Below are positions 9,724 to 19,478 of a stretch of 23,007 bases of DNA, piece after piece. Position 1 is the stretch's first letter. Each line of letters starts with the position of its first letter. The stretch lies in NCBI GenBank assembly GCA_943704525.1, contig CALSCQ010001449.1:1-23007 (forward strand), read 5' to 3'. The translations under genes were made by a program, and so were the position numbers. The stretch is from Pigoraptor vietnamica. Lineage: Eukaryota; Opisthokonta; Filasterea. The notes below the pieces were generated by a model that made no database searches, was not told where the DNA came from, and saw only the letters and a program-made list of their open reading frames with translations.

Positions 9724-12700
9724 ATGGACCCGGTGCAAGTTAATGTCGAGCCTTCTCCTGATGAGGTGCATTTCAGCTTTGAGTTTTGCGCTCGTGCGCG
9801 TGTGAGTTGTGTGTCGACGTCCGCCGTTGCTCATCGCCCCGATCGCGCAAAGCAGGGGCAGAGCTTTCCGCATGACAGGCTCGCTTCAGTGAGCGGCTTG
9901 CGCAGTCAGTTTGAGACGAAGATTCAGACGCATCTCACCCAGCAACAGTCGCTATTGGTCCGGCGCTCGTCCACGCGAAACTCTGACGACGGTGCGTGGG
10001 AGGGTTGCACTCACCTCTCATAGCGGACACAGTGCAAGCACTTTGCTGCTCTGTTTGACTGTGCCATGTGAGGCTCATGTTCTGTTTTTTTTGTTGTTGT
10101 TGTTTTGCATCAGATGGAGATTCGAGCGACGGTTCGGCGCCTCCGTCGAGGAAGACTTCCGTGGCGTCCGTCCGCGGTTCCGTGACACCCGAGGAGGCCG
10201 AGGCGCGACGGAAAGAGCTGGCGTCGCTGTTTGCGATTGCAGAGAACCAGATTGAAGAGACGCTTGCCGGCAAATCGGGCTCTGTCGACACGGCGGCCCT
10301 TGATATGCCGGCGCCACGGAAGAGCGAAGCGCGGACGCAGCCACTGCCCGTCGCGCAGACGAGCGGGACGCGGCCGCTCTCGGGGGAGTCGTTCGAGTCG
10401 ATTCGCAAGAAGCGCGAGCAGGTGTACACGGACGCCGAGATGGAAATTATGAAGGCGCTCGAGGACATTGACAAGATCGAGCAGACGGCTCCGCGCCCGC
10501 GCCCGTCCGTCCACGCCGCGCCGGTTGCTGAGCCGCCCAAACATGCGACCGTCGCGCCACCGACGCCGACGGAAGGCGTGAAAGTTGCGCCGGCCGTGGC
10601 GAAGGAAAGTGCGACGACTGTTTCGGCCGTGAAGGGCGAGGTCAAGGACGCGCCGGCGGCGCCCGCGCAGAGTGCGTCCGCAACCACGCGTGCTCCGCGA
10701 AAGAGCGATGCGGCGAAGCCTGATCCGCTCGTGATTGCCGTGCAAATCGCGCCGTCCGTCGGCGAAACAGCGCCGGAGACGCCGACGGCCCTGCCTCAGG
10801 CGCCGCCGCCCACACCCGCCGTTATATCCGCACCGGTCCCATCAGTTGCGAGGACGCCTGCCGCTTCGGCTTCGGTGCCCGCTGTATCGGCCATGGACGC
10901 GTGCGATGCGGACGCAAGCCTCGGCGTATCGGAATGGCTGGTGCGGAGAGGCATGTCGGTCGTGGAGGGCGGCGATGTGCGCGCGTCGCACTTTGTGTGC
11001 ACCGACGGCTCTGGGGAAGAGTATGTCGCTCGCATGCTCGCCGTGCCCGAGGAGAGGGACTTTGACGAAGCGCTTGCGGCCGCGCGCGACGTCTTTGCGC
11101 GGCTGAGGAGGTGCGTGGGCTACTTTGGTGGTTTTGTCGTGCGGAGTTGGACATGTCTTGTTCCGATGTAATCCAGGATGCGCTCCTGCGTCTCTCTGGC
11201 TGTGCGTACCACGGATTAGCTTGCATTCAACGTACACGCGCCCCGTCCTATCCATAGTGTTCTCACATCTATTGCGCCCGTCGTAACAAACCGTCCCTCG
11301 CCTCTTCCCCTCCACACTCACACACATACGCACACACACACACACACGCGCGCGCACGCACACACGCACGCACATCCCTGTAGTCATCCACACGGCAATG
11401 TCGAGGCTCCCGTCGCTCTCCACCCGGAAAGCTCGTCGCGGCGCATTGCGGTTCTGTGCGAGCGCAGCGGCGTTTCCTCCTTACGCGAGTGGTTTGCGCG
11501 GGAGGGCCGCACATCATCGACGACGCCGCAGCTGCGCAGCATCCTCAGAGACGTCCTACGGGCGATTGCGCACCTCCACGACCTCGGCATCGTCCACGGT
11601 CACGTGTCGCTCGATGCGATTGTCGTGTCGGGTGCGCCTCCCACCGCGCGGCTCTGCTCCCTCACGTACGGCGTTTCGATCCCGCACTGTCTCACACCAA
11701 ACGACGACATGTTCGCTTTCGGCTGCACTATATTCGAGGCTGTGGTGGGACGTCCCGCCGCCCTTGCGCCTGGCAGCACGCGTCTTGCACTCCCGAGCGA
11801 CGCCGACACTTCCCTGCGCCTACTAGTACGGGCGTTCACGTGTCGTCAGCCGCAGAAGCGCGCGACGGCCCTCACAGCACTCCTCGAGCACTTCCCTCTC
11901 GGCGACAATGCCGCCGAGGACCTCTTTAAGCGCACGCGCCGACAGACGGTCTCCGGCCGGCGACAGTCGGGATCGACCGCGGCCGACCACGACAGGATAG
12001 AGGCCTTTTACGACTTGATTGCGACGAGGAGGAGCGCGGCGCCCCACAGCCTGCTCGCGATTGACATACCGTGCGCGTCCACGTGCACCGACACGGCCCT
12101 GCGCGCCATCGAGGCGCTGGACGAGAGCGATGTGTTCCGCCCGCTCCGTTTTGTCATGCCGACAGCGTCGCCGGACGAGGCACCCGCGGTGCTTGCGGAG
12201 GGCTTTTACCGCATCTTCTTTCACACGCTCGTCGCGCAACACGGCGAAATTCTCGAGTGGGCCGCGCCCGTGGCGGGTCAGAGTCGCTGCGTGCTTCCCG
12301 CGCGCAACCTCTCTCGCCGCACGCACGGGATGCTCGAGTCGATCGGCCGCATCATTGTGCGCTGCATCGTGGACGGCTGCCGCGTGCCCCTCCCCTTCTC
12401 GTCGTCCATCCTCAAGTTCCTCGTGGGTAGGCCGCCCTCCCCACGTGACCTCGAGGCCTTCAGCGCCGAAGCGGCCGGCGCGCTCGACCAGGACGCCCGG
12501 CACATGCACGCGGCGGCCGCCGTCGCGATCGAATCGCAGGCGATACACCCGGAGTCGTGGACGGAGGCCAAAGCGACCCTCTTTGACACACGCAAGAATG
12601 AGCTCGAGGCGATCCGCGCGGGCATGCGCTCGTCCGAAGCGCACCAGCGGCTGCGTCGCATGTCGTGCTTTGAGATTGCGTGGCTGTGCTGCGGGCAGAT

Positions 12701-13243
12701 CGACACGGTCGCCGAGGTGGCCAGGTGGGCCCGGCAGGCGCTCGTGTACGAGGGCTATGGCGAGGGATCGCACGTCGCGTCGCACATGGACGCGTTCGTC
12801 GCGAACGCTTCGCTGTCGGAGCTTCGCCGCCTGCTCTACCTGACGACATGCCAGTGCGGGACGGCGGGTCTTTCTGTGGGCGCTGACGGCGTGGCGAGCT
12901 ATGGGGTGCGCAAGGACGTCGTCCGAGTGCGCCCACCGAACGCATCGGAGAAGCGGCAGTCGCTGTCCGCGTCGCAGTCGCAGGTGCGTTGTGGCGCGAG
13001 CGCTGTGAGAGCTGCGTGTGTGTGCGTGGGAGTGATACTATACCAGTGCGACAGTGTTCGTGTGTGTGTGCGATAGTTGCCCTTTGCGGCGGAACTCTAT
13101 TGTGCCGTTCGCTCATGCGAACTCGACCTTCTTTCTAACAGGTACTCTTCTACGTCGGCGAAATTGTTGTCCCCGAATTCGAGAGCGGCGCCAAGCTCGC
13201 ACAGGAGGTCCGATCTGCGCTCGAGATTGCCGACCGCTGTTGA
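9724..13243 (+). CDS. Pseudokinase-HECT fusion protein, both domains apparently catalytically inactive
   Basis: Four exons (9724-9991, 10114-11110, 11384-12983, 13142-13243) join in phase to 988 residues; all three donors are GTGCGT. ATG 9724 is the only in-frame start. Residues 1-355 are disordered and Ala/Pro-rich, with a helix around 130-180. Residues about 360-600 follow a protein kinase: EEYVARMLAV at the beta-3 lysine position, RSHPHGNVEAPVAL, IAHLHDLGIVHGHVSLDAI in place of HRDLKPEN, SLTYG in place of DFG, NDDMFAFGCTIFEAVVGR, and a C-lobe ending QKRATALTALLEHFPL. The lysine, HRD and DFG residues are replaced, and no glycine loop is visible. Residues about 640-988 follow a HECT domain (RPLRFVMP, AEGFYRIFFHTLV, ILEWAAPV, LESIGRIIVRCIVDG, LYLTTCQCGTAG, VPEFESGAKLAQEVRSALE). 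No cysteine stands where the catalytic one should be. A scaffolding or regulatory role is inferred. An alternative acceptor at about 13076 would change the last exon. Confidence 0.8.
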
Positions 13244-13359
13244 GGGGCGCTCTAATAACACACAGAGCACATACAACCGCTGTTGAGAAGCACTAATAAC
13301 ACACAGAGCACACACAAGCGCTGTTGAGAAGCCCTAATAACACACACAGCACATACAAC
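13235..13359. repeat. Three-copy 41-43 bp tandem repeat covering the stop codon and 3' end of the pseudokinase-HECT gene
   Basis: Units start at 13235, 13278 and 13319, each opening with CGCTGTTGAG and continuing with a CTAATAACACACA block and an AGCACATACAA-like end. The first unit includes the last Arg-Cys codons and the TGA stop. The remaining copies lie in the presumed 3' UTR. Confidence 0.9.
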
Positions 13360-13638
13360 AAGATTTTTCTCAACTTCGGACGAAATGACCACGCTGGCTC
13401 CCTGTTGTTCCTCTTACACTGTTGCGTACCTTGGTACAGTTTCCCACAGACATTGCCGTGGGCCTGACAGCAGCATCTTACCGTCAATCGTCTTGCGTGT
13501 GCGCGCAAGCGCACTTCTAACACACAGGCGCTTCCAACACACAGTCCTTCTGTCTGTCGCTAGGCACTTGCCACGATTCATCATCGTTCTCTCCATGACA
13601 CGATTTTTTTTTTTTATCATATGCGCCACAAGCGCACT
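13360..13638. other. Rest of the convergent spacer, no gene seen
   Basis: This is the spacer between the 3' ends of the pseudokinase-HECT gene and the SDR gene. It has a 13-nt T run near 13604-13616 and an imperfect repeat of CTTCTAACACACAGGC/CTTCCAACACACAG near 13514-13545. I see no gene or RNA. Confidence 0.5.
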
Positions 13639-14704
13639 TCAAGCGAGCCCGTTATTCGCCTTGAACGCCGCAATGTAGTCGTCCACGCTCTCGAGGAACG
13701 GCGGCATCACCGCACTCCACCCAACCGTCTTCTTCGCGTGCGACGCATCGATGCGAATGGAGAGCGACATGCCCTTGAAATAAAAGCTGTCCGTGGGAAC
13801 GGGCACGATCTCGGCGCCGGTGGCCTTTGCGATCGCACGCACGTAATCGATGAGGCGTGCGCTGCCGTCCTCGGCGACGTTGAAGAGGCCCTTCTGGCCG
13901 CTCTCGGCAACCTGGACGTAGAACCGCGCGAGGTCGTACACGTCTGCGCACACAGTTAAGAGTCAGTCGCCGAGTTGCGCTGCATCGATGTACTCGTCTC
14001 ACACACGCGCGTGCACGCACACAAACAAAGGACAGACACACAAAGTCGCGGCGGCACTCACGGATATGCGACCACCAGTTGTTGCCGTCGCCCATAAGCG
14101 GGACCTTCTTGCTCTTCAGGCCACCCTCAATCAGCACGCCGACGGGACCGCCCGCGCCGCCATACACGCACGGCGGTCGCACGACAATCCCGTTCGCGGC
14201 AACGATGATGTCGTCGTTGACGACGCGCTCCTGCACGTGACAAAGAAGAAAACGTTGGTACACACTCTCCAGTCGCATTGTGAAGCACACATAATAGATG
14301 AACGTTTGATAAGAGAAAAGAGAGACTCAAGTAACGAGACACCGAAACGATGGGCTCACCTTCAGCATCTCAAAGTTGGGCGTCGACTTTTCTGTCACAA
14401 AGGCATCGCCGACGTCGCCATAGAGCCAAATGCCGCTCGTCCACACCACTGTCTTGCCGCTCTTCGCCGCCGCTGCAAAGCGGTCGCGGAGGGGGTGCAT
14501 CGAGCTGAGGCCCGTGGTGTAGTCGTGCGCGCAGTGAACGAGAACGTCCGACGACGCAATTTCAGACTCGAATCCGGCGGGGTTCGTTATGTCGCCGACA
14601 ACAATCGAAATCTCGTTGTTGCGGAGCTCGCCTGCCTTGGACGCATCGCGCACGAGACCAGCCACCTGCACGAGGCGTATTGACAGGTGAGCAAATGCTG
14701 CATC

Positions 14705-14755
<51 letters not shown>

Positions 14756-14853
14756 CCCCGGCATACCTTGAAGCCAGCACGGCGGAAGGCGAAGGCGACC
14801 TGCTTGCCGATAAAACCACCAGCACCCGTCACGAGAACCTTGCGAGGAGCCAT
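13639..14853 (-). CDS. Extended-SDR NAD(P)-binding protein (epimerase/dehydratase-like)
   Basis: Four exons (14767-14853, 14360-14665, 14062-14230, 13639-13943) give 288 residues. The start MAPRKVLVTGAGGFIGKQVA carries the Rossmann TGAGGFIG dinucleotide-binding motif at residues 9-16. Other SDR landmarks are VGDITN (adenine-ring aspartate region), VLVHCAHD, VVWTSGIWLYGD (active-site Ser strand), VVRPPCVYG and WWSHIHVYDLARFYV near the third splice junction. The usual YxxxK pair appears as FEMLK, so the catalytic tyrosine is replaced by Phe while the lysine stays. This fits an atypical SDR, perhaps with redox or only binding activity; the substrate is unknown. Length is near the low end for extended SDRs. 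The gene is divergent from the SNAPC1-like gene and convergent with the pseudokinase-HECT gene. Confidence 0.9.
14709..14751. repeat. (CA)n microsatellite in intron 1 of the SDR gene
   Basis: An uninterrupted AC run begins about 15 nt downstream of the exon 1 donor on the minus strand. On the sense strand it is (TG)n. Confidence 0.95.
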
Positions 14854-15062
14854 TTGTGTGTGTGTATGTGTGTGTGTGTGTGTGTCTTGTCTTCGATGCA
14901 CTCAGCTGTTTCACGAGTCAACGGTTGTAGACGACAGTGGCTGGTTGATGCGCCACAGAGGTCCCTTATTTATATCCGTCGACAGTCGCGTGGCGTGAGA
15001 GCACAGAAGCGACACGCAACGGGAGTCTCCGCAGGCATGCCACCCACGCGCATGACGCATGC

Positions 15063-15066
15063 GACA

Positions 15067-15126
<60 letters not shown>
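15063..15126. repeat. (CA)n microsatellite in the divergent promoter
   Basis: An AC run with a single CC interruption near 15073 lies between the SDR start and the CCAAT-box cluster. Confidence 0.95.
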
Positions 15127-15128
<2 letters not shown>

Positions 15129-15151
15129 CGGGAAAAACCTGCCGTTGTTAC

Positions 15152-15212
15152 CCAATCAACAAACGCACAACCAGCAGCCAATCGCAATGTCGTGGTGAGA
15201 CAGACAACCAAT
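15152..15212 (+). promoter_or_regulatory. Cluster of three CCAAT boxes
   Basis: CCAATC occurs at 15152, 15178 and 15208, all on the plus strand and spaced 26 and 30 bp apart. Clustered, similarly spaced CCAAT boxes are the known binding pattern of the NF-Y/HAP complex. They lie about 300 bp from each of the two divergent start codons. Confidence 0.6.
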
Positions 15213-15255
15213 CATCGCGCTTTGCGAGATCTCGCCGACGGTTTACAGTTTACCA

Positions 15256-15273
15256 TCACGTGACATCACGTGA
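15256..15273. promoter_or_regulatory. Two TCACGTGA palindromes exactly 10 bp apart
   Basis: TCACGTGA is present at 15256-15263 and 15266-15273, one helical turn apart. This is the core site of bHLH(-Zip) factors such as Cbf1, USF and MITF/TFEB. It lies 45 bp from the CCAAT cluster, which supports a real promoter. Confidence 0.6.
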
Positions 15274-15289
15274 AATACGCGCCCAAACG

Positions 15290-15311
15290 TTTTTTTTTTT
15301 TTTTTTTTTTT
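15290..15311 (+). repeat. Poly(T) tract in the divergent promoter
   Basis: Twenty-two consecutive T residues lie just after the paired TCACGTGA sites. Such tracts often exclude nucleosomes in promoters; that role is inferred here. Confidence 0.8.
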
Positions 15312-15363
15312 CCGCACAAGTTGGCTCTTTAATTTAAAAGTCGATTGTCACGCAATAAGCAAT

Positions 15364-15365
<2 letters not shown>

Positions 15366-15399
<34 letters not shown>
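15366..15399. repeat. (TG)n tract upstream of the SNAPC1-like start codon
   Basis: About 16 TG units end 50 bp before ATG 15451, probably in the 5' UTR or core promoter. Confidence 0.9.
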
Positions 15400-15400
<1 letters not shown>

Positions 15401-15450
15401 TGTCCTGTCCTCTCCCTCTGCGTGCGGGACCACTATGGCTGGGGCTGGGA

Positions 15451-17763
15451 ATGGCGGTGTCTGTTCCCAAGCCCGTGGAAGCGGACGCTTCGCGATTGTA
15501 TGAGGCGTACGCGCGGCGCGGGCGTGGCTATGGCGCGTTTGCAGAGTCTTGGCGTGCGCTCAACTTCTCGCTCATTCACTATGCCGGGCGCGACGAACAG
15601 GAGCGTACGGAGACGTGGGTATCTTTGGATCCCGGTGTATGTCGCGATGGCGGATGCGCAAAGCAGCTGTTAACGGAACTGGGCACACGCAGGCTGGAAG
15701 ACTTTCTGGCGCACGCCGTTTCCATGCTATCCTCGTCGAATCCATTCGAACGGCGCCTCTTTGCAGTGTACTTTGCGTACGCGTTGTTCTCATCCCAACC
15801 GAAACGCCAGGGCGTGGTCAGTGTGTCATCGTGCGTGCGCTTGAATTGCAGCTCGTGTTACTTGTGCGCGTTTGTCCCTTTGTCTCGTTTGTTACCCGAT
15901 TTGCTCAACAGACTCTGTTTTTCCTGCGAACCCACAGACGCGGCTGCGCGTGACACAAGTCGTGTGGCACGACCTCCGTTTGTTCGCGGACCAGCTGCAC
16001 GCGGCGGGACATCGCGATGCCCTCGCGGCACTCGAAAAGCTGTGCGATGCCAACGCATTCCAGTTTGTGGCGACATTGCAGCCACTGCAACCGCCTCTTC
16101 AGCGGGACGAAACGGCGCTGGTCCCCGGGTCTGCGCCTAGAAGACCGGTGCGTTCCAGTGACAGTGTTGGGGCGGAAGATGGAGTGTCGGCTAAATCTAA
16201 TCTCTCTCTCGCACTCTCCCAGTCGCTTGCGCCCGTGCTGCAAGAGTTTGGGAACGTGAGTTCGGTCGATCTCGCCCTGGATTCGGAGAACTTGGAGCTG
16301 CTTCGCGTCATGTCGGAAGACTATTATGCGAGCAAGAGGGCCGTCACGGCGCTGAACTACGGCGGTGGGTTACAACGTTACGCATCACACGGGCCAGATG
16401 ACCTTGTGTAACCCAGTGACACTGTCGCTCAGAATTCTCTTTGTCATTGCTCTGCTATAGTGTTCTCCTATCGGCCTTTGAGACCCTTCGTCTAGGCACA
16501 TTTGTGTGGTCCTGTCTGTTCTCTATCTACGACGCATCGCTTAACTTGGAGTTTTTTTTCCCCGTGTGTTGTGCAGCGGCCGGTGCGGTGGACGAAGAGC
16601 CCGCCGGCGACGACGCACACGCAACAACCGACTCGATGAAGCGCTCGCTGAACCTCGCCAGTCGCGACATGGCCGCGGAGCTCTCGACCCTCGCTGCGGC
16701 CCACGTGGCCGCGCAGCAGGAGCGCATGCGCACGATTGCGGCGCGGACTTCGATGGCTCCGCCGCCGGTGAGGGCGACCCCTCAGCGGCCACCGGGCGTG
16801 TTGCAACAGCTAGCACTTCGCAGACAGATTGGGCGGCTGTCGGTGCCGGGGACGCCGAGCAGCGCGTCGGGTGCATCGCCGAGCCCCTCTGCAGGCGCCC
16901 GAAGCGTCTCGTCGCGGAAGGGAGGGGCGGGCGGGCAAAACGAAGGAGGAAGCACGCCCTCGCCAAACGCCGCGCGTGCGAAGGCAAGCAGTCGGCGCTC
17001 GGAGGGTGCAGACGGGTCGCCGTCGCGCATGTTCCACGTGCCTTTGATTGGGGATGAAGAGGAAGAGGAGGGTGACGCGGGTGAATCGAGACGCGGGGAT
17101 CGCCGGCCGAAGGGAAAGGGCGCCACTTCCCGACGACGAGGTGCTGATGCGGCGACAAAGTCTGCGGTGGCGGGAGGCGATGGCGGCGTCGATGCCGGCG
17201 CGCCCACCCGCGGGAAAAAGGGCGCGGCGAGAAAACGGAATTCGCCGTCAAAGGCGAAAGATGCGAAAAAGCGGAAGAATGCTCCTGCTTCGCCCGCTAA
17301 GAAGCAGAAGGCGGGGCGGATGCGCCGGGAATCCAAGTCTGGACGCCGTTCCGACAAGCGGTTGGGCGTGTACGGAGAGGCAGCGCGTGGCGCGGCCTCC
17401 ACCAAGCGCAATGGCGCTGCGAAGGGCGGCGATGGCGATGTGCGACAACGCAAGCGGCGAAGAGAAGCCGACGATGACCACGCCGAGGGGGAGAATTCCC
17501 GCAAGCGTGCGCGGGGCGCGGCGCAGGAAACGCCCGTTTCGGAGGGAACGGCGCCGAGCGCTCCGCCACGAAAGCGAGGCCGACCACCCAAGAAGCAGCT
17601 GCCGGACAGCGCGCCGAGTGGGGAAGGGGCGGGGGGCTCGGGTGTGGATGGTGCGGGAGATGGTGTCACGGTGACGGCGGACGCGCGGGCGGGTGTGCCG
17701 CAGGAGACGGTGCGCTTGAGCTCGCGTGGCCGTGTGCTGCGATCCACCACTCGCCTGACTTGA
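15451..17763 (+). CDS. SNAPC1: snRNA-activating complex subunit SNAPC1 (SNAP43)-like protein with AT-hook tail
   Basis: Three exons (15451-15816, 15938-16364, 16577-17763) give 659 residues. The first ~240 residues follow SNAPC1: YGAFAESWRALNFSLIHYAG matches the family's F-x-x-F-x-x-x-W-x-x-x-x-F start, RRLFAVYFAYALFSSQPK matches the YLLYGLYNTQ-QPK helix, and VVWHDLRLFADQLHA, ALEKLCDANAFQFVAT and MSEDYYASKRAV follow in family order. The known role is in the complex that binds the proximal sequence element of snRNA genes for RNA polymerase II and III. Residues ~265-659 are a long, disordered, Lys/Arg/Ser/Gly-rich tail with nuclear-signal-like clusters and a clear AT hook (RKRGRPPKKQ, about 594-603), much longer than in human SNAPC1 (about 370 residues). 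The residue 50-75 stretch could hide a short unspliced intron. Donor 1 was taken as GTCAGT at 15817; 15814 is also in phase. Confidence 0.8.
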
Positions 17764-17782
17764 TACAAAGCTAATTTTGTAT
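17763..17782 (+). other. Perfect 7-bp hairpin immediately after the SNAPC1-like stop codon
   Basis: ATACAAA (17763-17769) and TTTGTAT (17776-17782) are perfect inverted copies around a 6-nt loop, beginning on the last base of the TGA stop. It may be chance or a 3' UTR element. Confidence 0.4.
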
Positions 17783-18009
17783 GTTTACGCAAATTGGGTG
17801 CGATTGGTCTTTCCCATCTTCGAACCATTTGCGCCACCATTGCGCGCTCTTGTCGCGTGCAGCCCCGCGAGCTACAATGCGGCTATTGCCTTTGCGGCCC
17901 CACGTGCCATAACGCCGCTGCTATCGCGTGCAGACCACTACTCACACAGCGACCACACACGGCGTGCACAATTGCGCACCCTACACTGCATATATTTGAG
18001 ACCAATCGC

Positions 18010-18751
18010 TCACGCGGCGTCTGGAGCCGTCCTCAAGTTGCTGTACACCTCCATGACGTCACCCACGTCCAAAACGCGCTCCTCAAACGCCTCGTAGGCC
18101 TCGAGGTCCGCGCCCGACAGCGTCACGTGCTCCTTCGCCAGGTACTCGATCGCCGCCGACTGCACTACAAACCCTTTTGCCTCGCACCTTTGCCGCACCT
18201 GCGCCACCGCTGTCGCATCGCACACCACGTCCACCGTTCGCGAGCCGTCAGACGCCGGCTCTCCCTCTTCGATTTCCTCCGCTTCCACTTCGAGCGCGAG
18301 CTCTAGCAACCCTTCCCCCGTCGGCAGCGCCGCGCCGCCCGCCGGTGCAGCGATGACAAGCACGCCCTTGCGATCGAACATCCACAGAACGCCGCCCGAC
18401 AGCGCCGCCGTAGGTTCCCGCGCGAAAGTGGCCTTGAGCTCCTGGTTGGTGCGCCGCTTGTTGTCCGTGAGCGTTTGGATGAGCATGGCGACGCCGCCGG
18501 GTCCGCGCCCCTCGAAGATCTGCGACTCTGCATTGTCGACTTCCTTGTTGCTTATAGCCGCCTTGATGGCACTCTCCATGCGGGCGAGGGGCATCTCGAG
18601 CTGGAAAGGGGAACAGGGGTTATGCGCTTGCGTGGGGGGGGTGTGGGGTGTGGGAATGCGTGCCTTCCTCGTACACGACACACACATGCACACGCACGTA
18701 CGCACGTACACACACACAGGCGCACAAAATCACACACACATGCGCGCACAC

Positions 18752-18820
<69 letters not shown>

Positions 18821-18821
18821 T

Positions 18822-18878
<57 letters not shown>

Positions 18879-19236
18879 CGTACGGAGAGACCAAACAGAC
18901 ACACATTTCCGCGCAAGCAGTCGTAAAACACACCTTGCGTCCGCGTGCCATAATGCTGCTCAGCCGCAGATTTTCCTTTGGATTGGGCCCGTTTTCTCGC
19001 ACGGCGCTCGAAATCTCCCGCGCAATTTTGCCAAACTGCTTCGACTTGGCCATGTCATTGGCCATCTTCGTGTGTTTGATGGTCTTCCACTTGCTGTGGC
19101 CGGCCATGCCTACAGCGCGCGCAGACATAGGCCTTGTGAGTGCATGCAAGACGCAGTGTTGTGTGTGCGTGTGTTGTGTGTGCATGCGTGCGTACGTTTC
19201 AACGCGCGAACAGTGTGCATTAATAAGTGCGGCTGG

Positions 19237-19310
<74 letters not shown>

Positions 19311-19478
19311 TGTGTGTGTCACATCGAACCACTGCGAGAAAACAACACACGGACACACACCTCGCGAGTGCTGCATGCACGCTCTCACACACGGTTGCAG
19401 TGTGCACGCACGTGCCACCGCCGCATCCGCAAGAAGCCTCAGGCCTCCCACGAGGGCCGTCTTCGCACCGCACAGCAT
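18010..19478 (-). CDS. TACO1: TACO1/YebC-family mitochondrial translation factor
   Basis: Three exons (19412-19478, 18934-19109, 18010-18600) give 277 residues. Exon 1 encodes only [19 protein letters not shown] plus four residues, a plausible mitochondrial presequence, and is followed by the invariant YebC start [14 protein letters not shown]. The YebC core continues through [52 protein letters not shown], a [15 protein letters not shown] strand, and the C-terminal domain with [16 protein letters not shown] and [17 protein letters not shown]. Length fits the family. Animal TACO1 activates translation of mitochondrial COX1, and bacterial YebC relatives help ribosomes at proline-rich stretches. 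It lies tail to tail with the SNAPC1-like gene and is separated by 193 bp from the PRC1-like gene upstream. Confidence 0.94.
18749..18872. repeat. Long compound (CA)n microsatellite in intron 2 of TACO1
   Basis: CA runs broken by TACA, GCAC and GCGC units fill about 120 bp of the intron between exons 18934-19109 and 18010-18600, and irregular CA tracts extend back to about 18675. On the sense strand it is (TG)n. Confidence 0.95.
19237..19320. repeat. Compound (TG)n microsatellite in intron 1 of TACO1
   Basis: TG runs with short TATG and GCG interruptions lie in the intron between the presequence exon and the first core exon. On the sense strand this one is (CA)n, opposite to intron 2 of the same gene. 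Confidence 0.95.

Larger units (their letters stand above)
14854..15450. promoter_or_regulatory. Divergent promoter region of the SDR and SNAPC1-like genes
   Basis: The two start codons are about 600 bp apart and point away from each other. Between them lie a (TG)n-rich tract next to the SDR start (14855-14885), an AT-rich TTATTTATATCC stretch at about 14967, a (CA)n block at 15063-15126, three CCAAT boxes, two E-box palindromes, a 22-nt T run (15290-15311) and a (TG)n tract (15366-15399). Confidence 0.7.

Noticed and set aside
11823-12785. 320-codon minus-strand frame
   Set aside because: It is a shadow of the GC-rich HECT exon on the other strand. Only the plus frame shows kinase and HECT motifs.
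13235-13359. Possible CRISPR-like direct repeats
   Set aside because: The units are contiguous 41-43 bp tandem copies without unique spacers, in a eukaryotic 3' UTR.
16782-17840. 352-codon minus-strand frame
   Set aside because: It is antisense to the basic tail of the SNAPC1-like gene and rich in Pro, Ser and Arg, as expected of a shadow frame.
18054-18061. TGACGTCA palindrome
   Set aside because: It lies inside the last coding exon of TACO1, where codons explain it. No regulatory role is supported.
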